This document shows, piece after piece, positions 1 through 5,736 of a DNA stretch of 5,736 nucleotides. The translations under genes and the position numbers were made by a program. Source of the stretch: an uncultured Bacteroidales bacterium (lineage in GTDB: Bacteria; Bacteroidota; Bacteroidia; Bacteroidales; WCHB1-69). A model generated the notes under the pieces. The model was not told the origin of the DNA, did not search any database, and saw only the letters and a list, made by a program, of their open reading frames with translations. The DNA lies in assembly GCA_900321845.1 (NCBI GenBank), contig ONXT01000084.1:1-5736 (forward strand), read 5' to 3'. Position 1 is the stretch's first letter. Each line of letters opens with the position of its first letter.

Positions 1-1
1 T

Positions 2-733
2 CGCACAGCCCGTTACGCGGATATCGACAAGTGGATTTCCACCGTCAAGCAGGAGCACACCACCATGCTCTCCTCCCGCTATATCGCTTGGGACCTTGGT
101 TTGAAGATGAAGGTGAATGACGTTGAATATCAAGGAGATGGAACGAAAGCCATCTTCTATTATTCGGCGGAAGACCGTGTGGATTTCCGCGAATTGATTA
201 AAATTCTGGCGGAGCAGTTCCGTATCCGCATCGAGATGCGCCAGATCGGTGTGCGTCAGGAGGCCGGCCGTTTGGGCGGCATCGGCACTTGCGGCCGCGA
301 ACTCTGCTGCTCCTCCTGGCTCACCAACTTCCAGTCGGTCTCTACGGCGACCGCCCGCACCCAGCAGCTTTCCCTCAACCCGCAGAAACTGGCCGGCATG
401 TGCGGCAAGCTCAAGTGCTGCCTCAATTTCGAGCAATCCACCTATTTGGAGGAAATCAAGCAGTTCCCCCATCCGAACGTTCAGCTCAAATCCAAAAAAG
501 GCAAAGGCATCTACAACAAAATCGACATCTTCAAGAAGGTGGTGTGGTACAATTACGCCGGCGACAACGGCAACATCTTCGCCATCCCACTGGACAAGGT
601 GAACGAGATTATCGAGATGAACAAGAAGAATAAATTCCCGGAAACCCTCGAGGAGTTCGCGGTGGTGAACCAGAAGAAGGAAAACGAGACCAATTACAGC
701 CTGGATGATTTGAAAGGCATTGAAGATAAATAA
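2..733 (+). CDS. ricT: RicT (YaaT-like) PSP1-domain protein, 5'-truncated
   Basis: The reading frame is open to the left edge, so only the C-terminal 243 residues are seen. The first ATG in frame (position 65) is internal, because the PSP1-type sequence already runs through the codons before it. The visible part holds most of the PSP1 domain and two CX4CC motifs, CGRELCC (cysteine codons at 290, 305, 308) and CGKLKCC (401, 416, 419), separated by a conserved SLNPQKLAGM stretch. This pattern is characteristic of RicT/YaaT. In Bacillus subtilis, RicT joins RicA and RicF in an Fe-S protein complex (the Y-complex) that affects RNase Y mRNA processing, competence, sporulation and biofilm formation. 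Its role in Bacteroidota is not well established. The tail after about position 630 is charged and low in conservation. The stop lies three bases before gldH, which implies co-transcription. Family assignment is very confident; cellular function here is inferred. Confidence 0.93.
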   Translation, partial: RTARYADIDKWISTVKQEHTTMLSSRYIAWDLGLKMKVNDVEYQGDGTKAIFYYSAEDRVDFRELIKILAEQFRIRIEMRQIGVRQEAGRLGGIGTCGRELCCSSWLTNFQSVSTATARTQQLSLNPQKLAGMCGKLKCCLNFEQSTYLEEIKQFPHPNVQLKSKKGKGIYNKIDIFKKVVWYNYAGDNGNIFAIPLDKVNEIIEMNKKNKFPETLEEFAVVNQKKENETNYSLDDLKGIEDK

Positions 734-736
734 GTC

Positions 737-1258
737 ATGAGAAAAACTGTCGTTCTGTCCCTGCTTCTCGCGTTGGTCTGTCTGCTCGGTTCGTGCAGCG
801 ATGGCGTTGTGTATGAGAAGATCCATACCATCAAGGGCGAGAAATGGCAAAAGGACCAGCCCGTTGTTTGTGAGTTCGAAGTGGAGGACTCCACCGTGTT
901 CTATACCATTTATATGGACATCCGCAACAGCGTCGATTATCCGTACCAGAACCTTTTCGTGTTCATGGATTCTCAGTCGCCGTCAGGGCAGGTGAGCCGC
1001 GACACCCTGGAGTTCATCCTTGCGGATGTTTACGGGAACTGGAAAGGGAAGGGCAGCCGCCTGAAGGACAAGCAGTACTTTTTCTATCCCAAGGTGCGTT
1101 TTCCCAATTGCGGAAAATACAAGTTCACCTTCTATCAGGCCATGCGCGAAGACGAACTCCTCGGCATCGCCAATTTCGGGATGACGGTTCAGAAATTCAA
1201 CGAGAAGAAGTTCCGAAAAGAAATGGAAAAAAGATATCGCGAACAGCAGAATAAGTGA
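737..1258 (+). CDS. gldH: GldH family lipoprotein
   Basis: This 173-residue protein starts with a lipoprotein signal peptide: basic MRK, a hydrophobic run, then lipobox LGSC with Cys20 as the predicted lipidated residue, followed by Ser-Asp. The mature part matches the GldH family along its length: VYEK near residues 25-28, IRNSVDYPYQNL around 61-72, a DTLEF..LAD..G.WKGKG block near 90-110, and a GKYKF...QAMRED.L.GI block near 130-150. The C-terminal 20 or so residues are highly charged (Lys/Glu/Arg). In Flavobacterium johnsoniae GldH is a lipoprotein needed for gliding, but homologues are common in non-gliding Bacteroidales, where the role is unclear. An envelope function is the safe inference. 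The ATG lies three bases after the ricT stop with no separate promoter visible, so expression probably depends on ricT. No convincing terminator follows, so some read-through into rocD is possible. Confidence 0.93.
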   Translation: MRKTVVLSLLLALVCLLGSCSDGVVYEKIHTIKGEKWQKDQPVVCEFEVEDSTVFYTIYMDIRNSVDYPYQNLFVFMDSQSPSGQVSRDTLEFILADVYGNWKGKGSRLKDKQYFFYPKVRFPNCGKYKFTFYQAMREDELLGIANFGMTVQKFNEKKFRKEMEKRYREQQNK

Positions 1259-1269
1259 CAAAAAATTCT

Positions 1270-1277
1270 TACTTTTG
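1270..1277 (+). promoter_or_regulatory. Bacteroidota -7 promoter box for rocD
   Basis: TACTTTTG matches the Bacteroidota housekeeping sigma consensus TAnnTTTG exactly and is followed by CAC, as is common at such promoters. Transcription would start around 1281-1285, giving a leader of about 50 bases before the rocD ATG at 1332. The -33 TTG element is not clear: the expected region around 1245-1250 lies inside the end of gldH and reads differently. The leader is A/T-rich (AATAATTTAAAAATCAATC just before the ATG) with no Shine-Dalgarno motif, which is normal for this phylum. Confidence 0.75.
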
Positions 1278-1331
1278 CACTCGCATTTTTGAAGAAATCT
1301 TTTACATACAATAATTTAAAAATCAATCATT

Positions 1332-2558
1332 ATGGTAGAAAAAATTACATCCAGCAAGCAGGCAATGGAAATGGAAGACAGATATGGTGCTCATAACTAT
1401 CATCCGTTGGACGTTGTGATTTCCAAGGCTAAAGGTCCTTACATGTGGGACGTTGAAGGCAAAAAGTACTTTGATTTCTTGTCAGCTTACTCGGCAGTAA
1501 ACCAAGGTCACTGCCACCCGAAAATCATCCAAGCCATGATTGACCAGTGCCAAACTTTGACGCTGACCTCCCGTGCATTCTACAACGACTGCCTCGGACC
1601 ATACGAAAAATACGTCACCGAAATGTTCGGTTACGACAAAGTGCTGCCGATGAACTCCGGTGCCGAAGCCGACGAAACGGCTCTGAAACTCTGCCGCAAG
1701 TGGGCTTATATGAAGAAAGGCCTTCCGGAAAACCAAGCCAAAATCATCGTTTGCGACGGTAACTTCCATGGCAGAACCATCACCATCATCTCCATGTCAA
1801 CCGACCCCGAAGCCTACGCCGGCTATGGCCCTTACACTCCCGGCTTCATCAAAATCCCTTACAATGACATCCCCGCATTGGAGAAGGCATTGGAAGATCC
1901 GAACGTGGCCGGTTTCCTCGTGGAACCCATCCAAGGCGAAGCAGGCGTTTATGTTCCGGAAGACGGCTATCTGCGCAAAGCAGCCGACCTCTGCAAGGCC
2001 AAGAACGTACTCTTCATCGCTGACGAAGTTCAAACGGGTATCGCTCGTACCGGTAAGATGCTGGCCTGCGACCACGAAGGTGTCCGTCCCGACATCCTGT
2101 TGCTCGGCAAGGCCCTCTCTGGTGGTACGATGCCTGTATCCGCAGTTCTCGCCGATGACGACATCATGCTGAACATCAAGCCGGGCGAACACGGCTCCAC
2201 TTTCGGTGGCAACCCGATTGCTTGCAAGGTGGCCATCGCCGCTTTGGAAGTTGTGAAAGAGGAGAAACTCGCCGACCGCGCCGCTTACCTCGGAGAAATC
2301 TTCCGCAGCGAAATCAGCAAGATCCAAAGCGAGATGATTGAAAAAGTCCGCGGTAAAGGTCTGTTGAACGCTGTCATCATCCGTCCGCGCAACGGCAAGG
2401 AGGCTTGGGACGTATGCGAAAAGATGAAGGAATACGGCGTGCTCGCCAAACCGACTCATCAACACATCATCCGCTTCGCTCCTCCGTTGGTCATCACGGA
2501 AGAAGAACTCCGCGAAGCCATTGAACTCATCAAGAAAGCCATCCTTTCTTTTGAATAA
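1332..2558 (+). CDS. rocD: Ornithine aminotransferase (ornithine--oxo-acid transaminase)
   Basis: This 408-residue cytoplasmic class III PLP aminotransferase converts ornithine and 2-oxoglutarate to glutamate-5-semialdehyde and glutamate, linking arginine/ornithine with proline and glutamate. The expected residues are present: Tyr23 in AHNYHP (ornithine site), the NSGAEADE cofactor-phosphate loop at 108-115, Phe145 and Arg148 in NFHGRT, Glu203 in EPIQGEAG, Asp231 in ADEVQTG (pyridine nitrogen), the Schiff-base Lys260 in LLLGKALSGG, GSTFGGNP at 288-295, and Arg381 in RFAPPLV. From memory of human OAT, these sit at a constant offset of 32 (Tyr55, Arg180, Glu235, Asp263, Lys292, Arg413), so the fold is essentially ungapped apart from the mitochondrial presequence. 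Tyr23 with Glu203 favours ornithine over acetylornithine aminotransferase (ArgD). It has its own promoter and terminator. No rocA, proC or arginase gene is visible nearby. Confidence 0.96.
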   Translation: MVEKITSSKQAMEMEDRYGAHNYHPLDVVISKAKGPYMWDVEGKKYFDFLSAYSAVNQGHCHPKIIQAMIDQCQTLTLTSRAFYNDCLGPYEKYVTEMFGYDKVLPMNSGAEADETALKLCRKWAYMKKGLPENQAKIIVCDGNFHGRTITIISMSTDPEAYAGYGPYTPGFIKIPYNDIPALEKALEDPNVAGFLVEPIQGEAGVYVPEDGYLRKAADLCKAKNVLFIADEVQTGIARTGKMLACDHEGVRPDILLLGKALSGGTMPVSAVLADDDIMLNIKPGEHGSTFGGNPIACKVAIAALEVVKEEKLADRAAYLGEIFRSEISKIQSEMIEKVRGKGLLNAVIIRPRNGKEAWDVCEKMKEYGVLAKPTHQHIIRFAPPLVITEEELREAIELIKKAILSFE

Positions 2559-2578
2559 AATGCAAATTCATTGAAACG

Positions 2579-2612
2579 AAAACGGGAACATTGAACGGTG
2601 CTCCCGTTTTTT
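2579..2612 (+). terminator. Rho-independent terminator after rocD
   Basis: A nine-base stem AAAACGGGA (2579-2587) pairs perfectly with TCCCGTTTT (2602-2610) across a 14-base loop, and the run TTTTTT (2607-2612) provides the U-tract. It begins about 20 bases after the rocD stop codon, in the right position to end that transcript and separate it from the MFS gene. Confidence 0.85.
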
Positions 2613-2664
2613 GTTCCATAGATTGGTGTAGGGACACATACACTTTATACATTCTACATTAAAA

Positions 2665-3843
2665 ATGGACCGTCTTTGGAATCGGAATTACTGCCTCGTG
2701 ATGATGGCGAATTCGTTTCTCTATCTCTCGTTCTATCTTCTGATGCCATTGTTGCCGCTCTATTTGAACGCGGAATTCGGGGCAGGGAAGGACACGATTG
2801 GCGTGGTGCTCAGCGGTTACACGTTGGCAGCGCTGCTCACGCGTCCGTTCAGCGGGTATGTGGTGGACAGCTTCGCCCGTAAGAAGGTCCTGATGTTGTG
2901 TATCAGTGTTTTCAGCATATTCTTCCTTGGCTATGTGGCGGCGGGAACGTTGTTGCTTTTCGCCATTGTGCGAACGCTGCACGGGGTTCCCTTCGGCGCG
3001 GTGACGGTGGCCAACAGCACGGTCGCCATCGATGTGTTGGCTCCCAGCCGTCGCAAGGAGGGGATTGGACTTTACGGCTTAAGCACGAACATCCCGATGG
3101 CGCTGGCGCCCTCCTTGGGCATCTATATCTATCACCTCACCAACAGTTTTGCGCCGCTTTTTTGGATCGCCTTCGGCTTTTCCGCCATTGCGGTCTTGTG
3201 CGCGCATCTGGTGAAACTGAAGCCGCGCGAGGTGGTGCCCAACAAGCGCAAAATCTCCCTCGACCGCTTTTTCCTCACGCGGGCGTGGCTCTTGGCCATC
3301 AACATCGCCCTCTTCGGCTCGTGTTTCGGCACGCTCAGCAACTTCCTCGCCATCTACAGTCGCGATGAACTGGGCATAACCAGCGGAACGGGCACCTATT
3401 TCATGCTCCTCTCCATCGGGTTGATCGTCTCCCGCTTGCAGGGGAGCAAGGCTTTGCGCGAAGGCAAGCTCACGCAGAACTGCGCGATGGGGGTAGGCGT
3501 TTCGCTGACGGGCTATGTGCTTTTTGTCGCCTGTCCGCATCCATGGGCATATTACCTTTCCGCCATCCTCATCGGGTTGGGAAACGGGCACATGTACCCG
3601 GCTTTCCTCAACATGTTTGTGGCGATGGCGCATCACGACGAGCGCGGCACCGCCAACAGCAGCATCCTCACCTCGTGGGACCTGGGGTTCGGACTGGGCG
3701 TGCTTGTCGGCGGGCTGATTGCGGAAAACATCAGTTATCAGGCGGCGTTCTGGTTCGTTGCGGCGATCAATGCCGTCGGAGTCATCCTTTTCTTTGCCGC
3801 CACGCGCCGCTTCTTTTTGGAGCGACAACTGAAAGAACAGTGA
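2665..3843 (+). CDS. MFS transporter, 12-TM permease of unknown substrate
   Basis: This is a 392-residue, strongly hydrophobic inner-membrane protein with about twelve predicted membrane segments (roughly 9-33, 44-62, 74-96, 97-117, 136-156, 162-183, then a basic central loop at 184-205, 207-231, 243-259, 273-290, 295-321, 335-353, 359-380). The loop after TM2 carries MFS motif A as GYVVDSFARKK (64-74), with Gly64, Asp68, Arg72 and Lys73. A second family-typical block, RRKEGIGLYGLS (129-140), follows TM4, and its C-terminal counterpart ERGTANSSILTSWDLGFG is at 326-343. These blocks resemble drug/sugar-efflux type MFS permeases, but the substrate cannot be read from sequence. The ATG at 2665 places motif A and TM1 at normal distances and follows an A-rich stretch (TTAAAA) without a Shine-Dalgarno. 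It sits after the rocD terminator and 75 bases ahead of a MATE gene on the same strand, which suggests but does not prove joint expression. Confidence 0.9.
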   Translation: MDRLWNRNYCLVMMANSFLYLSFYLLMPLLPLYLNAEFGAGKDTIGVVLSGYTLAALLTRPFSGYVVDSFARKKVLMLCISVFSIFFLGYVAAGTLLLFAIVRTLHGVPFGAVTVANSTVAIDVLAPSRRKEGIGLYGLSTNIPMALAPSLGIYIYHLTNSFAPLFWIAFGFSAIAVLCAHLVKLKPREVVPNKRKISLDRFFLTRAWLLAINIALFGSCFGTLSNFLAIYSRDELGITSGTGTYFMLLSIGLIVSRLQGSKALREGKLTQNCAMGVGVSLTGYVLFVACPHPWAYYLSAILIGLGNGHMYPAFLNMFVAMAHHDERGTANSSILTSWDLGFGLGVLVGGLIAENISYQAAFWFVAAINAVGVILFFAATRRFFLERQLKEQ

Positions 3844-3884
3844 GTTGCAGGGCTTCTCGTCCGTATCAGCATTTAAGCCTATTT

Positions 3885-3908
3885 ATGCAGCATGAAAATT
3901 GGAATTTT
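3885..3908. promoter_or_regulatory. Two adjacent short palindromes upstream of the MATE gene (possible operator)
   Basis: ATGC-A-GCAT (3885-3893) and AAAATT-GG-AATTTT (3895-3908) lie back to back, ending 10 bases before the MATE start codon. Both are near-perfect inverted repeats with spacers of one and two bases, which suits a dimeric protein binding site better than an RNA hairpin. A weak -7-like sequence TATTTATG (3880-3887, one mismatch to TAnnTTTG) overlaps the first palindrome. No regulator gene is in the window, so binding by a repressor is only a hypothesis. Confidence 0.3.
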
Positions 3909-3918
3909 ACACTGATAA

Positions 3919-5262
3919 ATGAAAAAAGAGATGGAACAAACGCCGCTTGTGTCGCCCAATAGGGAAGTGCTTCGACTGGCAATCCCCAGCATCCTCGCTA
4001 ACATCACCATCCCGTTGGTGGGCATTGTGGATGTGGCCATCGTGGGACATGTGTCGGATGCGGCGGGCATTGGCGGCATAGCCATTGGCACGATGCTCTT
4101 CGACTTGCTGTACTGGAATTTCGGTTTCCTGCGGTTGGGTGCCAGTGGTTTGACCGCGCAGGCATACGGACGTGGCGACATGCGCGAGGCGGTGGGCATT
4201 TTCAAGCAGACCGGCTTCATTGCGGGGTGTTCCGCGCTGGCAGTGTGGGCGTTGCAGTGGCTCTTCCTTTTTGCGGTGATGTCGTTTGTGCCCTGTTCGG
4301 AGGCGGTGGCTGCCTTCGCCCGCGAGTACTTCTTCATCCGCATCTGGGCTGCCCCCGCCACGCTCGGGCTGATGGTTTACAAGGGGTGGTTCATCGGTAT
4401 GCAGAACACCGTTGCCCCTATGGTGTGCGACATCGCGGTCAATGTGGTCAACATGCTGGTGAGTTACGTGCTGGCGGTTTACACGCCGCTTGGCATGATG
4501 GGTGTGGCTTACGGAACCCTCTGCGCCCAATACACAGGCTTGCTTCTTGCAACAGCTTTGTTATGGCATAGCTATGGGCGGATTTTTCGTGAGCATTGGC
4601 GACAGGTCAGGCTTTTCCAAGGCATCAAGAAGGTTTTCCGGCTGTCGGGAGACCTGTTTGTGCGCTCGTTGTGTTTTATCGTCATTTATGTCGGCTTCAC
4701 CTCTTTGGCCTCGAAATACGGCGACCAACAGTTGGCGGTTGGCACCATCATGATGAAGCTTTTCATGTTCTTCTCGTATTTCATCGATGGTTTCGCCTAT
4801 GCCGGGGAAGCGTTGACTGGGCGGTTCATTGGCGAGCGCAACAGCGATGGCCTGACGCGGGCGGTGCGTGTGCTTTTCCGCTGGACCATTGGCGTGGGAC
4901 TGCTGTTCACGGTCGCATACGCCGTTTCGGGAGATTGGTCGGTGCGGGTGATGACCAACGACCCGTCGGTAATCGCGTCATCGCGGCCGTTTTTGCTGTG
5001 GCTGGTGCTGATGCCGCTCATCAGTTGCCTCGCCTTCATGTGGGACGGCATCTATATCGGGGCCACGGCGGGGAAGTCGGTGCGCAACTGCATGATATGG
5101 GCTGCGGTAGGCTTCGTAGCAACCTACTTCGTGTGTGAGCGGTGGTTCGGCGTGCAGGCCATCTACATCGGCTACTTCGTCCATTTGCTTGTCCGTACGA
5201 TTTATCTTTCCGTGAAGTGGAAACGCACCCGCCGGACGGCGCTGTGGCAGCCGCTCGATTAG
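3919..5262 (+). CDS. MATE family efflux transporter, DinF-like
   Basis: This 447-residue protein, a normal MATE length, has two related halves of six membrane segments each (N half about 17-217, C half about 245-432). MATE exporters use a Na+ or H+ gradient to expel cationic drugs, metabolites or toxins across the inner membrane. Supporting sequence: the first segment LAIPSILANITIPLVGIVD with Asp38, at the place of the conserved TM1 acidic residue in DinF-type MATEs; VGHV (42-45); GASGLTAQAYGRGD (74-87), the loop after TM2; and in the C half DGFAYAGEALTGRFIGE (290-306), very typical of the DinF branch. ATG 3919 (MKKEMEQ) is used here; ATG 3931, four codons downstream, is an alternative that would not change the membrane part. 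The substrate is not predictable. It probably works alongside the preceding MFS pump or is co-expressed with it. It converges on the nuclease gene downstream. Confidence 0.93.
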   Translation: MKKEMEQTPLVSPNREVLRLAIPSILANITIPLVGIVDVAIVGHVSDAAGIGGIAIGTMLFDLLYWNFGFLRLGASGLTAQAYGRGDMREAVGIFKQTGFIAGCSALAVWALQWLFLFAVMSFVPCSEAVAAFAREYFFIRIWAAPATLGLMVYKGWFIGMQNTVAPMVCDIAVNVVNMLVSYVLAVYTPLGMMGVAYGTLCAQYTGLLLATALLWHSYGRIFREHWRQVRLFQGIKKVFRLSGDLFVRSLCFIVIYVGFTSLASKYGDQQLAVGTIMMKLFMFFSYFIDGFAYAGEALTGRFIGERNSDGLTRAVRVLFRWTIGVGLLFTVAYAVSGDWSVRVMTNDPSVIASSRPFLLWLVLMPLISCLAFMWDGIYIGATAGKSVRNCMIWAAVGFVATYFVCERWFGVQAIYIGYFVHLLVRTIYLSVKWKRTRRTALWQPLD

Positions 5263-5271
5263 GGGTGGGGG

Positions 5272-5303
5272 AGTGGACAATACAGTCGTATTTCACATCC
5301 ACT
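5272..5303. terminator. Hairpin between convergent MATE and HNH genes (possible weak bidirectional terminator)
   Basis: The outer arms AGTGGA (5272-5277) and TCCACT (5298-5303) pair perfectly, and the inner arms AATAC (5279-5283) and GTATT (5288-5292) pair around a four-base AGTC loop, leaving an asymmetric bulge. It lies in the 66-base gap between two stop codons that face each other, which is where a shared terminator would be expected. Neither strand has a proper T-run after it, so intrinsic termination would be weak. Confidence 0.35.
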
Positions 5304-5328
5304 ATTATTAACGAAAATCAGGCTCGAA

Positions 5329-5736
5329 TCATTTCCCGCTTTTCCTGCGGTTGCACTCACGGCAAAGCATCTGGCAGTTGTCGGCAATAGTGCGGCCCCC
5401 ATCGTGCCATGGTGTGATGTGGTCGGCCTCCATCTGCGAGAGGTCGAAGTGTTTGCCGCAGTCGGCGCAGATGCCGCCCTGCCGCTCGTAGGCCGCCAAC
5501 TTCTGCGCATCGGTGAAAGCTCTGATTGACAGATATTTCTCTTTTCGGGTAAGAATATAGGGGTAAATGCCTGTCTTCTTCGTTACATCATCATCTAAGA
5601 TGAGACGCTTGACTTCTTCATCAATCTTCTGATAATCAAATACTTCATCCTTAAACTGCTTGTAGAGCATTCCCCAATCCACGCCCTTCATGATTTTCTT
5701 GCGCTCCTTGTTGGGACGGAATGAGGTCTCGATCCA
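5329..5736 (-). CDS. HNH endonuclease C-terminus, probably of a DUF262 domain protein (5'-truncated)
   Basis: The minus-strand frame is open from the right edge, so the ATG at 5691 is internal: the 15 codons before it (WIETSFRPNKERKKI) belong to the same protein. The visible 135 residues end in a complete HNH domain: Cys90-x2-Cys93, then EADH (Asp105, His106), His111, Asn120, Cys125-x2-Cys128-Asn129 and Lys132. The four cysteines should bind a structural zinc, and His106, Asn120 and Asn129 form the beta-beta-alpha metal nuclease site. Residues 16-72 form a mostly helical linker region. I recognise the WIETSFRPNKERK and DWG...IRAFTDAQK wording as resembling the C-terminal part of Bacteroidota DUF262-HNH proteins, a group related to GmrSD and other restriction-type systems; this is from memory. 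The N-terminal DUF262 part (DGQQR motif, nucleotide use) would lie beyond the window. Function in phage defence is inferred, and a simple orphan nuclease is possible. Confidence 0.82.
   Translation of the reverse strand, partial: WIETSFRPNKERKKIMKGVDWGMLYKQFKDEVFDYQKIDEEVKRLILDDDVTKKTGIYPYILTRKEKYLSIRAFTDAQKLAAYERQGGICADCGKHFDLSQMEADHITPWHDGGRTIADNCQMLCRECNRRKSGK

Noticed and set aside
65..67. ATG at 65 as the start of the first gene
   Set aside because: The frame is open and coding-like from position 2, and a start here would cut into the PSP1 domain, so the true start is outside the window.
1260..1290. Possible hairpin after gldH (AAAAAAT with ATTTTT)
   Set aside because: The stem is all A/T with a long loop and overlaps the -7 box; it is too weak to be called a terminator.
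1797..2465. Minus-strand open frame of 222 codons opposite rocD
   Set aside because: It lies entirely within a fully conserved aminotransferase, has no recognisable family pattern, and has no promoter or upstream context of its own.
2624..2647. Possible promoter ahead of the MFS gene (TTG at 2624 and TACACTTTA at 2639)
   Set aside because: The -7-like element has an extra base and lacks the final G, and the spacing to TTG is too short for the Bacteroidota consensus. A promoter is expected in this gap, but I cannot place it.
3079..3828. Long minus-strand open frame of 249 codons opposite the MFS gene
   Set aside because: Its translation is rich in Arg, Glu, Asp and His with no recognisable domain, and it exactly shadows a well-supported permease. 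Such frames are common opposite GC-rich coding sequence.
3907..4530. Minus-strand open frame of 207 codons opposite the start of the MATE gene
   Set aside because: The composition is His/Arg-rich and low in hydrophobic residues, typical of an antisense shadow of membrane-protein codons.
5689..5691. ATG at 5691 (minus strand) as the start of the HNH gene
   Set aside because: The frame stays open to the window edge and the upstream codons (ETSFRPNKERK) read as part of the same family, so this is an internal methionine.

Overview
The window looks like ordinary chromosomal DNA from a member of the Bacteroidota, most likely Bacteroidales. Four things point there: a GldH-type lipoprotein gene coupled to a ricT (PSP1-domain) gene; a TAnnTTTG-type -7 promoter box ahead of rocD; start codons preceded by A-rich sequence rather than Shine-Dalgarno motifs; and a DUF262/HNH-type protein whose C-terminal wording I associate with Bacteroides and Prevotella relatives. 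The species cannot be named from this sequence.

Layout, left to right. (1) Positions 2-733 hold the 3' part of ricT, whose start lies outside the window. Three bases later comes gldH (737-1258), a predicted lipoprotein, so the two probably share a transcript. (2) A clear Bacteroidota promoter (1270-1277) drives rocD (1332-2558), ornithine aminotransferase, which ends in a good intrinsic terminator (2579-2612) and so looks like its own transcription unit. (3) Two multi-pass membrane transporters follow on the same strand: an MFS permease (2665-3843) and a MATE/DinF-type exporter (3919-5262). The 75-base gap between them contains two short palindromes. (4) A convergent minus-strand gene enters from the right edge (5329-5736). 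Only its C-terminal 135 residues are visible. It ends in a complete Cys4 zinc-type HNH nuclease domain and is probably the tail of a DUF262 (GmrSD/DndB-like) protein.

Functionally the window joins a housekeeping block (RicT and GldH), one enzyme of arginine/ornithine-proline-glutamate metabolism, a pair of probable efflux pumps, and the edge of a possible defence or restriction gene. I see no RNA genes, CRISPR arrays, insertion sequences or long repeats, and no gene-free stretch longer than about 110 bases. No clearly new system is visible. The places most worth a second look are the nuclease gene at the right edge, which has a sharp internal GC change at its domain boundary, and the palindromic gap ahead of the MATE gene.
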